Assembly: GCF_006717095.1 (NCBI RefSeq)
Contig: NZ_VFQE01000001.1
Location: 3,100,001 to 3,164,000 of the forward strand
Direction of reading: 5' to 3'
Source: Blastococcus colisei
GTDB taxonomy: Bacteria > Actinomycetota > Actinomycetes > Mycobacteriales > Geodermatophilaceae
DNA: 64,000 nucleotides
In this document: positions 53,900 to 62,681 of the stretch, piece by piece
Numbering within the stretch: the stretch's first letter is position 1
How the letters are laid out: each line of letters opens with the position of its first letter
Notes under the pieces: generated by a model
What the model was told of the DNA's origin: nothing
The model's database searches: none
The model's input: the letters and a program-made list of their open reading frames with translations, nothing else
Position numbers and translations under genes: made by a program

Positions 53900-54826
53900 A
53901 TGAGCAGCCCGGCGGACCGTCCGCCGGTGGTCGTGCCGGTTCCCACCGCTTCCGAGGACGCCCTCGACTGGGCTGCGGCCGAGGCTGCGGCCCGAGGCCT
54001 GTCGCTGCGTCTGGTGCACCCGTTCCGCACCCCGCTCCCGGTGGACCCCTTCGGACTCGCACCGCCGGCCGACGTCCCACCACCACGCACCACGGCGGCG
54101 CAGCTGCTCGACGACGCGCTGAGACGGGCCCGGGCGGTCGCCGCCGACCTCGTGGTGGAGACGGCCCTGGTGCCGGGCTCGACCCGGCGGGTCCTGCTGC
54201 ACGAGAGCCGGACGGCGGGACTGCTCGTGCTCGGCGGCCACTCCTCCGATCCGTTCAGCCGGGTCCGGGCCGTGCGCGCCAGGCTGCGGCTCGCGGCCGT
54301 CGCTGCGTGCCCGGTCACCGTGGTGGGCGCCCTCCCCCGGGCCGCCGGGCCGCGACCGTCCCCCCGGGTCGTCGTGGGCATCGACGGCACGCCCACCTCC
54401 GGCGCGGCGGTCGGGTTCGCCGTCCGGGCGGCGCGTCAGCGGGGCATCGCGCTGGCGGTCGTGCACGCGTGGACCGCCGACCCGCCCGCAGACCTCGAAG
54501 GGGTCTGCGCCTGCCGCGTCGCGACCGAGGCCGACGCGCTCCGGCTGGTGGACCGGACGCTGGCCCCGTGGCGGGCGGAGTTCCCCGACGTGCCGGTGAC
54601 GGCGGACGTGCGATCGAGCGACGCCGCCTCGGCGCTGGTCGCCGTCTCCGACGGTGCCGCACTCGTCGTGCTGGGTGCCCCCGGCCGGCATCCGCTGACC
54701 AGGGGCTTCGGAGCGGTGGGCCCGGCCGTGCTGGCCAGGGTCGGTAGCCCCGTCGTGGTCGTGGGCCACGAGGGGTGGGGTACGGCGACCACGCGCCGTG
54801 GGGTGCGCCGCCTCTCCAGCCGGTGA
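53900..54826 (+). CDS. Tandem universal stress protein
   Basis: 308 aa from ATG 53900 with two USP domains. The first (VVVPVPTASEDALDWAAAEA) ends with VLGGHSSDPFSRVRAV, an altered ATP loop. The second begins VVVGIDGTPTSGAAVGFAVR and ends VVLGAPGRHPLTRGFGAVGP followed by SPVVVV, closer to the G-2x-G-9x-G(S/T) ATP-binding pattern. Such tandem USPs respond to stress, often through redox regulators. The frame opens further upstream but not convincingly. Confidence 0.9.
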   Translation: MSSPADRPPVVVPVPTASEDALDWAAAEAAARGLSLRLVHPFRTPLPVDPFGLAPPADVPPPRTTAAQLLDDALRRARAVAADLVVETALVPGSTRRVLLHESRTAGLLVLGGHSSDPFSRVRAVRARLRLAAVAACPVTVVGALPRAAGPRPSPRVVVGIDGTPTSGAAVGFAVRAARQRGIALAVVHAWTADPPADLEGVCACRVATEADALRLVDRTLAPWRAEFPDVPVTADVRSSDAASALVAVSDGAALVVLGAPGRHPLTRGFGAVGPAVLARVGSPVVVVGHEGWGTATTRRGVRRLSSR

Positions 54827-54909
54827 CCGGCCCGCACAGCAGTCTTCCCGGGGGACGCGCCGGCCTCCGGCTCTGGCCTCGGCGCCCATGGGACCGGCAT
54901 GCTTCGGCC

Positions 54910-55377
54910 ATGATGCCGCGCCTGCGTACGACGGCCAGTCGGGTCGACGTCCGGCGCGCCGGCCCCGACGACGCCGCCACCGTCCTGCTGATGGTCCGCG
55001 AGATCGCGGCGCACGAGGGGGACGTCAGCGACGTCGCGAGCGACGTCGACACCTGGACGGCGATGCTCGCCCGGCCGGACGTCGTCGTACTGCTCGCCGA
55101 GCGGGACGGCGAGCCGGCCGGCTACGTGTCCGCCGTCCGCCGGCTGCACCTGTGGCTGGGGCGCGACATCCTCGGCCTGGACGACCTGTTCGTGCGGAAG
55201 GGCTACCGGAGCGCCGGCGTCGGCCGGCTGCTCATGACGGAGCTGGCCGCCCTGGCCGCGCCCGAGCAGCTGGCCGTCCGGTGGGAGGTGCGCGAGGACA
55301 ACGTGGCCGCGCACCGCTTCTACCGGCGACTGGGCGCCGAGCTGCGCACCAAGGTCGTGGCCTTCTGGCGACCGTGA
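54910..55377 (+). CDS. GNAT family N-acetyltransferase
   Basis: 155 aa from ATG 54910 (an ATG follows immediately at 54913). VRRAGPDDAATVLLMVREIA starts the fold, and DLFVRKGYRSAGVGRLLMTE is the acetyl-CoA pyrophosphate loop (Q/RxxGxG/A type), followed by WEVREDNVAAHRFYRRLGAE, the conserved late helix. The substrate is probably an amine such as a polyamine or small metabolite; unknown. Confidence 0.92.
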   Translation: MMPRLRTTASRVDVRRAGPDDAATVLLMVREIAAHEGDVSDVASDVDTWTAMLARPDVVVLLAERDGEPAGYVSAVRRLHLWLGRDILGLDDLFVRKGYRSAGVGRLLMTELAALAAPEQLAVRWEVREDNVAAHRFYRRLGAELRTKVVAFWRP

Positions 55378-55435
55378 TCATCGAGACAGCCGACCCGTCT
55401 GGCAGCCGACCACCGCAGACCACCAGACTGACGCC

Positions 55436-57289
55436 GTGAGCGATCAGCGAACGAGGCAGCTCAGGGTGGGCCTGGCCCAGATCGACACCCGCGTCGGTGA
55501 CATCGCGGGCAACGCGGAGCTGGTGACCACCTGGACGGCGAAGGCCGCCGAGGACGGCATCCATCTCGTGGTGTTCCCCGAGATGACGCTGACCGGCTAC
55601 CCGCCGGAGGACCTGGTGCTGCGCGAGTCGTTCGGGCACGCCAGCGAGCAGGCCGTCGCAGACCTGGCCCGCACGCTGGCCGAGCAGGGCCTGGGAGACG
55701 TCGCCGTCGTCGTCGGGTACCTGGCGCACAGCCCGGACGGCGCCCCGGGACCGGCCGCTGCGACGCCCGACGGCGAACGGGAGGACGACGCCGAGCTGCC
55801 GGGCGACGCCAACCCCCGCACCGGCACCCCCCGCAACGCCGCGGCCCTGCTGCACGGCGGGCGGGTCGTGGCCCACTACTACAAGCGGCACCTGCCCAAC
55901 TACGGCGTCTTCGACGAGGCGCGGTACTTCGTGCCGGGCACGGAGCTGCCGGTCGTCCGGCTGCACGGCGTCGACGTCGCGCTGACCATCTGCGAGGACC
56001 TCTGGGTCGAGGGCGGCCCGTGCGGCGTCGCCGGTCAGGCCGGAGTCGACCTCGTCGTCTCCCCCAACGCCTCGCCCTACGAGCGGGCCAAGGACGACCT
56101 GCGGCTGCCGATGGTGCGCCGGCGGGCGGCCGAGGCGCGGGCCCCGATCGTCTACTGCAACCAGGTCGGCGGGCAGGACGAACTCGTCTTCGACGGCGAC
56201 TCGATGATCGTCGCCGCCGACGGGGCGCTGCTGGCGCGCGCGCCGCAGTTCGTCGCGCACCTGCTCACCGTCGACCTGACGGTCGACCCGTCGGTCGCCC
56301 CCGAGCGCCGGGACGGCCGCATCGGGCCGATGACCGTCACCCGGCACACCGTGTCGGAGGAGCCGGTGCCCGCCTTCGAACCGCGCACCGGCACGGTCGC
56401 GGACCCGCTCAGCGACTGCGAGGAGGTCTGGCGGGCGCTGGTCCTGGGCCTGCGGGACTTCATCGACAAGAACGGCTTCCCCTCGGTCGTGCTGGGCCTC
56501 TCGGGCGGCATCGACTCCGCGGTGGTCGCCGTCCTCGCCGCCGACGCGCTCGGAGCCGACCGCGTGCACGGGGTGGGACTGCCGTCGAAGTGGTCCAGTG
56601 AGCACTCCCTCGCCGACGCCGAGGACCTCGCGACGCGGGTCGGCCTGCACTACTCGGTGGTGCCGATCGCACCGATGGTCGACGCCTTCCACGGGGCCGC
56701 CGAGCTGACCGGCGTCGCTGCGGAGAACCTCCAGGCCCGGGTGCGGGGCACGCTGCTCATGGGGCTGTCGAACCAGCACGGGCACCTGCTGCTGACCACG
56801 GGCAACAAGAGCGAGGTCGCCGTCGGGTACTCGACGCTCTACGGCGACTCCGCCGGTGGTTTCGCGCCGATCAAGGACGTGCCCAAGACCCTGGTGTGGG
56901 AGCTGGCGCGCTGGCGCAACGCCCATGCCCGCGAGTGCGGGGAGACCGAGCCGGTCCCGCAGAACTCCATCGACAAGCCGCCGTCGGCCGAGCTCGCACC
57001 GGGCCAGCAGGACAGCGACTCGCTGCCGTCCTACGAGGAGCTCGACGCCGTGGTCGTCGACTACGTCGACCGCGACCTCGGGATGGCCGAGCTGCTCGAG
57101 CGCGGGCATGGCCCCGAGGTGGTGGCCCGGGTCCTCCGTCTGGTGGACGCCGCGGAGTTCAAGCGCCGCCAGTCGGCGCCAGGAACGAAGATCAGCCTGA
57201 AGGCGTTCGGCCGCGACCGGCGCCTCCCGATCACCAACCGGTGGCGGGAGACCCTGCCCACCGTCCGCGAAGGAGTAGAGCACGCATGA
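55436..57289 (+). CDS. nadE: Glutamine-hydrolysing NAD+ synthase
   Basis: 617 aa. It makes NAD+ from nicotinic acid adenine dinucleotide, taking ammonia from glutamine. The N-terminal nitrilase domain has Glu in [16 protein letters not shown], Lys in [14 protein letters not shown] and Cys in ALTICEDLW. The C-terminal synthetase has the P-loop [10 protein letters not shown] at residues 355-364 and [17 protein letters not shown] 55436 is the start. The stop overlaps the panB start (ATGA at 57286-57289), linking two cofactor pathways in one operon. Confidence 0.95.
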   Translation: MSDQRTRQLRVGLAQIDTRVGDIAGNAELVTTWTAKAAEDGIHLVVFPEMTLTGYPPEDLVLRESFGHASEQAVADLARTLAEQGLGDVAVVVGYLAHSPDGAPGPAAATPDGEREDDAELPGDANPRTGTPRNAAALLHGGRVVAHYYKRHLPNYGVFDEARYFVPGTELPVVRLHGVDVALTICEDLWVEGGPCGVAGQAGVDLVVSPNASPYERAKDDLRLPMVRRRAAEARAPIVYCNQVGGQDELVFDGDSMIVAADGALLARAPQFVAHLLTVDLTVDPSVAPERRDGRIGPMTVTRHTVSEEPVPAFEPRTGTVADPLSDCEEVWRALVLGLRDFIDKNGFPSVVLGLSGGIDSAVVAVLAADALGADRVHGVGLPSKWSSEHSLADAEDLATRVGLHYSVVPIAPMVDAFHGAAELTGVAAENLQARVRGTLLMGLSNQHGHLLLTTGNKSEVAVGYSTLYGDSAGGFAPIKDVPKTLVWELARWRNAHARECGETEPVPQNSIDKPPSAELAPGQQDSDSLPSYEELDAVVVDYVDRDLGMAELLERGHGPEVVARVLRLVDAAEFKRRQSAPGTKISLKAFGRDRRLPITNRWRETLPTVREGVEHA

Positions 57290-58116
57290 CTGAGTCGGTC
57301 GTCTACGGCGGGCAGTCCTCCGCGCGCGTCCGCGTGCACCACCTGCAGCAGGCCAAGGAGCGGGGCGAGAAGTGGGCGATGCTCACCGCCTACGACACCT
57401 ACAGCGCGGCCATCTTCGAGGAGGCCGGGATCCCGGTGCTCCTGGTGGGCGACTCGTCGGGCAACGTCGTCCTCGGGTACAGCAGCACCGTCCCCGTCAC
57501 GGTGGACGATCTCCTCGTCATGACCAAGGCGGTGACCCGCTCGACCAGGCGTCCGCTGATCGTCGGCGACCTACCGTTCGGCAGCTACGAGTCCGGCCCG
57601 CAGCAGGCGTTCGACACCGCCGTCCGGTTCCTGAAGGAGGGCGGCGCGCAGGCGGTCAAGCTCGAGGGCGGTGCGCGGGTCGCGCCCCAGATCAAGCTGC
57701 TGCACGACGCCGGCATCCCGGTGATGGCACACATCGGTTTCACGCCGCAGAGCGAGAACGCCCTCGGCGGCTTCCGGGTGCAGGGCCGCGGCGCCGGCGC
57801 CGAGCAGCTGCTCGCCGACGCGCACGCGGTCCAGGAGGCCGGGGCGTTCGCCGTCGTCCTGGAGATGGTGCCTGCCGAGATCGCCGGCCAGGTCACCAAG
57901 GAGCTGTCCATCCCGACCATCGGCATCGGCGCCGGCGTCGACTGCGACGCCCAGGTGCTGGTCTGGCCGGACATGGCCGGGCTCAACGGCGGCCGGGTGC
58001 CGAAGTTCGTGAAGAAGTACGCCGACCTGCGCGGGGAGCTGCTGCGGGCCACCCGCGAGTTCGCCGACGAGGTGCACAACGGCGTGTTCCCGGGGCCCGA
58101 GCACTCCTTCGAGTAG
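57286..58116 (+). CDS. panB: 3-methyl-2-oxobutanoate hydroxymethyltransferase
   Basis: 276 aa first enzyme of pantothenate synthesis, making ketopantoate with methylene-tetrahydrofolate. Signatures: [40 protein letters not shown] (active-site lysine), [29 protein letters not shown] with the catalytic glutamate, and [18 protein letters not shown] 57286 overlaps the nadE stop and AGGAG lies upstream, settling the start. A hairpin follows the stop. Confidence 0.95.
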   Translation: MTESVVYGGQSSARVRVHHLQQAKERGEKWAMLTAYDTYSAAIFEEAGIPVLLVGDSSGNVVLGYSSTVPVTVDDLLVMTKAVTRSTRRPLIVGDLPFGSYESGPQQAFDTAVRFLKEGGAQAVKLEGGARVAPQIKLLHDAGIPVMAHIGFTPQSENALGGFRVQGRGAGAEQLLADAHAVQEAGAFAVVLEMVPAEIAGQVTKELSIPTIGIGAGVDCDAQVLVWPDMAGLNGGRVPKFVKKYADLRGELLRATREFADEVHNGVFPGPEHSFE

Positions 58117-58120
58117 GTGC

Positions 58121-58142
58121 CACCCTCGCTCCAGCGAGTGTG
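58121..58142 (+). terminator. Hairpin after panB
   Basis: CACcCTCGCT and AGCGAGtGTG pair around a two-base loop five bases after the panB stop, with one internal mismatch. No T-run. Probable end of the nadE-panB transcript. Confidence 0.45.
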
Positions 58143-58203
58143 CTCCCACCGGCCAGAGGCCGCGGACCCTGTCGTTCGCGGTCACCCGGTGCGACGGTGG
58201 TCC

Positions 58204-58641
58204 ATGGCCATCGAGGACAACAAGGACGTCGTCCGGCGTCTGGTCGAGGAGTGCGTGAACGCGCACCGAGCGGAACTGTTGTCGGACTTCGTCGGCCACG
58301 ACGTCCACGTGCATCCCGGGACGCCGGGCGCAGCACCCGACACCGTGGGCCTCGATGCTCTTCGCGAGGCCTTCCACGGCTTTCGCGCCAGCTTCCCGGA
58401 CCTCCGCATCCGCCTCGACCACCTGCTCGCCGAGGATGATCTGGTCGCCGCCCGGTGGACCGCGACCGGCACGCACACCGGTGCGCTGGCGGGGATTGAG
58501 CCGACGGGGGCGCACGTCCGCTGGGGCGGGACGGACATCTACCGGCTGTCCGGTGGCAAGGTCGTCGAGTGGTGGCGCAACGACGATTTCGTCTGGCTGC
58601 TGCACCAGGTCGGCCGGGACGTCGCGTCTGCCGTCCCGTAG
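58204..58641 (+). CDS. SnoaL-like (ester cyclase) protein
   Basis: 145 aa from ATG 58204. NKDVVRRLVEECVNAHRAEL, then GLDALREAFHGFRASFPDLR and VAARWTATGTHTGALAGIEP are typical of SnoaL-like polyketide cyclase/NTF2-fold proteins, with WGGTDIYRLSGGKVVEWWRN at the end. These small alpha+beta barrels act in polyketide cyclisation or small-molecule hydrolysis; the substrate cannot be told. The following glycosyltransferase starts 59 bp later. Confidence 0.85.
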   Translation: MAIEDNKDVVRRLVEECVNAHRAELLSDFVGHDVHVHPGTPGAAPDTVGLDALREAFHGFRASFPDLRIRLDHLLAEDDLVAARWTATGTHTGALAGIEPTGAHVRWGGTDIYRLSGGKVVEWWRNDDFVWLLHQVGRDVASAVP

Positions 58642-58700
58642 ACCGCAGCGTCGCGCGTGAAGGGCTGCCCGAAAGTTCTCCGGTACGGGAGCCTCGACCG

Positions 58701-59807
58701 GTGCGTGTCCTGTTCGTCGCCTCCCCGATGGTGGGGCACGTCCTGCCGTTGCTCCCGCTCGCCCGCGCTTTCTGCGCCGCCGGGCACGAGGTCCTGCTGG
58801 GCACCGGCCCGGAGGGCATGTCCGCCGCGCGGTCGGGCGGTCTCGAGGTCCGCGACGTCGCACCGGGCCTGACGGTGGGCCCCTCGTTCGGCAAGGTCGC
58901 CCTGCGGCACCCGGTGCTGGCCGTGCGCGGGGCCGACGGCCGGGACCGGGGCACCCGCTTCGTGGGCATGCTGTTCGCCGGCCTCGCCGCTCGGATGGTC
59001 GACGGTGTGGGGGCACTGGCCGAGGAGTGGGCGCCCGACCTCGTCGTCCAGGAGCCGTTCGCCGTTGCCGGAGGCGTCGTCGCGGCGTTCCGCCGCGTCC
59101 CTGTGGCGCTGGTCAACATGACGCTGTTCGACGCCGAGGAGCTGTTCGCCTCGACGGTGTCAGCACTGGGATCGGCGACACGGGTACCGCCCCCGGCCGA
59201 GGTGCTGAACCTGGCCCCAGCTGGCCTGGTGGAGCCGGCGTCGGGGCGTCCGTTGCGCTTCGTCCCGGAGGCCGGCGGGAACACTCCGGCGCCGCCGGAC
59301 CTGACCCGGCCCGGCGAACGGCCGCGGATCGTGGTCAGCCGGAGCACCGTGGCCGATCCTCGTCCCGACCGGCTGATGAGCAACGTGGTGGCTGCCGCCG
59401 CGGACGCCGACGTCGACGTGGTACTGGCCCGCCCCGACAAGCGGGTGGCCGGCCGCCCCCTACCGGCCAACGTGCGGGCGACGGACTGGCTGCCCTTCCC
59501 CGCCGTCTTCCCGGCGGCCGCCGGCGCCGTGCACCACGGCGGCGCCGGCACGCTCCTCACGGCGCTGACCGCCGGGATCCCCCAGCTGCTCGTGCCCGGG
59601 GCCGGCGACCGTCGCGTGAACGGTGAGCTGCTCGCCCGCAGCGGCGCCGGGCTGGCGGTGCCGGTCGACCGCATCACCGCCCGCGACCTGGAGCGGCTGG
59701 CCACCGACGATGCCCTGGCCGCCGCCGCACGGGTGCTGGCCGCCCAGATCGCGGCGATGCCGGACCCTGCCGAGGTCATCGACGACCTGGTGGCCCTGAC
59801 GCGCTGA
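58701..59807 (+). CDS. MGT/UGT-type (GT1) glycosyltransferase
   Basis: 368 aa from GTG 58701 (VRVLFVASPMVGHVLPLLPL), the standard opening of GT-B fold family 1 enzymes with the catalytic His in MVGHVLP. The C-terminal donor-site block is AAGAVHHGGAGTLLTALTAG followed by PQLLVPGAGDRRVNGELLAR, matching the HGGxGT sugar-nucleotide motif. It transfers a sugar from a nucleotide donor to a hydrophobic acceptor such as a macrolide or polyketide. Being next to a SnoaL-like gene, a joint role is possible but no biosynthetic cluster is present. Confidence 0.9.
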   Translation: MRVLFVASPMVGHVLPLLPLARAFCAAGHEVLLGTGPEGMSAARSGGLEVRDVAPGLTVGPSFGKVALRHPVLAVRGADGRDRGTRFVGMLFAGLAARMVDGVGALAEEWAPDLVVQEPFAVAGGVVAAFRRVPVALVNMTLFDAEELFASTVSALGSATRVPPPAEVLNLAPAGLVEPASGRPLRFVPEAGGNTPAPPDLTRPGERPRIVVSRSTVADPRPDRLMSNVVAAAADADVDVVLARPDKRVAGRPLPANVRATDWLPFPAVFPAAAGAVHHGGAGTLLTALTAGIPQLLVPGAGDRRVNGELLARSGAGLAVPVDRITARDLERLATDDALAAAARVLAAQIAAMPDPAEVIDDLVALTR

Positions 59808-60173
59808 TCAGACCGGCGTGCGAACGGCGTGCCTGCTCAGGAGCAGGCCGTAGCCGATCAGGTTGGGCACGAACGCCACGACGTAGATGCCGACCTGGGT
59901 GGACGTCGCCTCGATCGGAAACCCCAGCGGCTCGGTGATGTAGTGCCCGATGAAGCCGCCGCGGTAGCCGGGCTCACCTGCGCGCTCCCGAAGCGCGAGC
60001 TCCCAGGTCGTCAGCGGGCAGTCGGAGCCGGTGAGGTACAGGCCGAGGATCGCCAGACTGACCGGCACGTGCAGCCACAGCACGCGCGGCCATCGCAGCG
60101 CGAGCAGCGAGCCGGTGAGCATGAACAGCACCGCAGCGGCGTGCAGCACCGCCACGGCGTTCGCGAGCAGCAC
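59808..60173 (-). CDS. DUF2784 membrane protein
   Basis: 121 aa from GTG 60173 with four hydrophobic segments. LLANAVAVLHAAAVLFMLTG and the later GSDCPLTTWELALRERAGEP and FIGHYI identify DUF2784, a small membrane family of unknown function. The stop lies directly against the glycosyltransferase stop (convergent, no gap). Confidence 0.85.
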   Translation of the reverse strand: MLLANAVAVLHAAAVLFMLTGSLLALRWPRVLWLHVPVSLAILGLYLTGSDCPLTTWELALRERAGEPGYRGGFIGHYITEPLGFPIEATSTQVGIYVVAFVPNLIGYGLLLSRHAVRTPV

Positions 60174-60202
60174 GCCCGCAGTCTCGCACCCGAGGGACCC
60201 GG

Positions 60203-60955
60203 TCAGCCCCGGAGCTGCACGAGCAGGACCTGCGGCGCCTCGACCAGCGACGGCCCGTACCAGGTGAGGTGCCGTCCGCTGACGAACACCGGACGCGCCT
60301 GCGGCCATGCCTCGGGGCCGTCATCCGGGGCGAACGCGTACGGCTCGTCGGGGAAGACCACCAGGTCGGCGTCCACATCCGCGAGGTCACCCGGCGCGAG
60401 CTTCGGGTACCGGTCCGGGGACCCGGCGAAGACGTTCCGGACGCCGAGGCGCGCCAGGAGGTCGCCCGCGAAGGTGTCGCGGCCCAGCACCATCCACGGC
60501 CGCCGCCAGACCGGGACGACGGCCCGCACCTCCGGCAGCCGCGGCGGATCGGCCCAGATCTCGCGGGCCCGCGTCAGCCAGCCCGGGTCCGGACGGTCGA
60601 GGACGGCGCACAGCCGGCCGAGGGAGTCCAGCGCCTGGGCGACCGTGGCCGGCGCGGTGACCCAGACCGGGATGCCGGCGGCCCGCAACGCGACGACGTC
60701 CTCGTCCCGGTTCTCCTCGGCGTTGGCGATCACGAGATCGGGGCGCAACTGGACCACTCGCGACACGTCCGGCCACTTGGTGCCGCCGACCCGGGCGACG
60801 TCGAGACCGGCCGGGTGCGTGCACCAGTCCGTGGCGCCGGCCAGCAGGGCGGCGTCGGTGGCTGCGATCGCCTCGGTCAGCGACGGGACGAGCGACACGA
60901 CCCGGCGGGGCGGCGCACCCTCGTACGCCGTCCCCCGGTCGTCGGTCGAGGTCAC
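60203..60955 (-). CDS. Helical-backbone metal receptor (BtuF-like) without signal peptide
   Basis: 250 aa resembling the cobalamin/iron-siderophore binding protein fold: RRVVSLVPSLTEAIAATDAA, then LLAGATDWCTHPAG, RVGGTKWPDVSRVVQLRPDL, VIANAEENRDEDVVALRAAG and WMVLGRDTFAGDLLARLGVR. Unlike transport-associated members there is no signal peptide or lipobox and no ABC permease or ATPase beside it. It may act in the cytoplasm on a corrinoid or metal complex; function uncertain. Confidence 0.8.
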   Translation of the reverse strand: MTSTDDRGTAYEGAPPRRVVSLVPSLTEAIAATDAALLAGATDWCTHPAGLDVARVGGTKWPDVSRVVQLRPDLVIANAEENRDEDVVALRAAGIPVWVTAPATVAQALDSLGRLCAVLDRPDPGWLTRAREIWADPPRLPEVRAVVPVWRRPWMVLGRDTFAGDLLARLGVRNVFAGSPDRYPKLAPGDLADVDADLVVFPDEPYAFAPDDGPEAWPQARPVFVSGRHLTWYGPSLVEAPQVLLVQLRG

Positions 60956-61028
60956 CGGTTCTGCAGTTCCGGCCGCGTCCCGGGCCCCGGCCTGAGCCTG
61001 CGAAGGCTGGGGAGGACGGGGTCCTTCT

Positions 61029-61724
61029 TCAGACGTCGGTGATCCGGACGCCGGCGTGCACCTTGTACCGGCGGTTGACCGACACGAGGTTGACCGTCAG
61101 CGCCTCGACCTGCCGGGCGTTGCGGAGCCGGCCGGCGTAGATGCCCCGCATCCCGGGCAGCCGGCTGGCCAGCGCCTGGACGGTGTCCATCGAGGCGCGG
61201 TCGTCGCCGACGACCATCACGTCGCCGTCGAGAGTCGGGCGGGAGAGGTCCTCCAACAGGACGGCGGACAGGTGGTGGAACGCCCCGACGACGTGGCTGT
61301 CGGGCAGCAGTGCCGCGGCCTGCTGGGCGACGCTGCCGTCGGCGACGTCGAGGACGTAGGCGCCGAGCTCGTCGAAGCCCATGGGGACCACGCAGTCGAC
61401 GACGATCTTCCCGGCCAGTGGCGTGGCCAGCTCGGCGAGCGTGTCGGCGTGGCCGGCGTACGGGACGGCGACGATCACCAGGTCGGCGGCGCCCGCGACG
61501 TCGACGTTCGAGCCGCCCTGGACGGAGACCTCGGTCCCACCGGCGGCCGTGGTGGCACGCTGTGCGACCTCGGCGGCCACCTCCGACGCGCGCTCGGCGT
61601 CCCGGCTGCCCAGGAGGATCCGCTGTCCGGCGGCGGCCAGCCGGACGGCCAGACCGCGCCCCTGCGGGCCGGTGCCGCCCAGCACCCCGATGACCAGATC
61701 CTCGACCGTGCGTCCGTCAGACAC
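61029..61724 (-). CDS. F420H2:NADP oxidoreductase-like protein (NpdG family)
   Basis: 231 aa from GTG 61724, preferred because GGAGGGG lies six bases before it; an ATG at 61739 overlaps that site. The N-terminus VIGVLGGTGPQGRGLAVRLA is a Rossmann loop and ILLGSRDAERASEVAAEVAQ reads NADP phosphate (Ser-Arg) specificity. GSNVDVAGAADLVIVAVPYA and VDCVVPMGF fit NpdG. It would exchange hydride between F420 and NADP, feeding enzymes like the LLM oxidoreductase at 6305. Confidence 0.88.
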   Translation of the reverse strand: MSDGRTVEDLVIGVLGGTGPQGRGLAVRLAAAGQRILLGSRDAERASEVAAEVAQRATTAAGGTEVSVQGGSNVDVAGAADLVIVAVPYAGHADTLAELATPLAGKIVVDCVVPMGFDELGAYVLDVADGSVAQQAAALLPDSHVVGAFHHLSAVLLEDLSRPTLDGDVMVVGDDRASMDTVQALASRLPGMRGIYAGRLRNARQVEALTVNLVSVNRRYKVHAGVRITDV

Positions 61725-61828
61725 GAAAGTCCCCTCCACCGGCCCCGGACCGCCCCGGGCACTTCCGCGATCATCCCCCGAGCGGACGACGCACCTCGCA
61801 CCCGGTCAGGTTCAGCGGGTGAACGGCG

Positions 61829-62011
61829 TCAGTCGCCTTCCCACTTCCGGTCCTGCTCGTCGAGCTGCTCGTTGCGTTCGGCGACGGTCTGCAGGGCGCG
61901 CTCGGCTTCCTGCCGCGTCTCGTACGGGCCCAGCCGGTGACGTTCGGCGCAGCCGTCGCGGGGCTCCACGGTGTGGTGCTTGAGACAGAAGAACCAGGGT
62001 CCTGCGGCCAT
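61829..62011 (-). CDS. Small conserved CxxxH-type protein
   Basis: 60 aa from ATG 62011, supported by GGAGG five bases upstream; the longer frame to 62059 lacks one. WFFCLKHHTVEPRDGCAERH contains two Cys and three His that could bind a metal, followed by LGPYETRQEAERALQTVAER, a small helix. Such proteins are common in Actinobacteria; the function is unknown to me. Confidence 0.75.
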   Translation of the reverse strand: MAAGPWFFCLKHHTVEPRDGCAERHRLGPYETRQEAERALQTVAERNEQLDEQDRKWEGD

Positions 62012-62084
62012 GTGCGCCTCCTCGGTCGGCTCGGTGGCGGTCGTCTCCGCCGGTCCCACCCTTCCACCGGCCGGGCGCCACTGC

Positions 62085-62558
62085 TCAGCCGTCGACCATC
62101 ACCTGGTCGTGCCGGGCGTAGAAGGCGGTCATCTCCTCCGGCGAGAGGGTGCGGCCGCTGCGGCGCAGCTCGGCCATCTCCAGGAAGAACTGCTCCCGGG
62201 CGATACCGGGGGCGAACAGGATGAGGAACGACGTCCATTCGTCGCTGTCGTTGCGGAAGCCGTGCGCGCCGCCCTCGTGGACCAGCGCGTAGTCGCCCGG
62301 TCCCAACGGATCCCACGAGCCCGCGTGGTAGACGGTCAGCTGCCCCGACAGGATGTAGAAGGACTCCGAGAAGGTCTGGTGGAAGTGCGGCGCAGCTCCC
62401 GGGCTGTGCGGTGCCACGTGGTACTCGACCAGGCCGTAGCGCCCGGCCGTGACCGAGCCGGGCGCGACCATGCGCAGCTTGCTCGTCGCGCCGTTGGACA
62501 CCAGCGGGTGGTCGGCCAGCGGGCGGACGTCGACGAGGGCGGGATCGACGTGGGACAT
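62085..62558 (-). CDS. Cupin-domain protein
   Basis: 157 aa from ATG 62558. Metal-binding cupin motif 1: PHFHQTFSESFYILSGQLTV (His-x-His, Glu), motif 2: PGDYALVHEGGAHGFRN (His). The rest is beta-rich with a helical end (EEMTAFYARHDQVMVDG). The substrate is unknown. The start is divergent from the diguanylate cyclase gene with 123 bp between. Confidence 0.9.
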   Translation of the reverse strand: MSHVDPALVDVRPLADHPLVSNGATSKLRMVAPGSVTAGRYGLVEYHVAPHSPGAAPHFHQTFSESFYILSGQLTVYHAGSWDPLGPGDYALVHEGGAHGFRNDSDEWTSFLILFAPGIAREQFFLEMAELRRSGRTLSPEEMTAFYARHDQVMVDG

Positions 62559-62681
62559 GGCGTCACCCTGGCAGTCCGTCGGGCTCCTCGACACCCCTGC
62601 ACCGCGTGGACCAGGCATCCTTCGGAAATTGTGGTTACCGCAACCAGTTACAGAACGGCTCCGGTACGGCATCCTGCAGTC

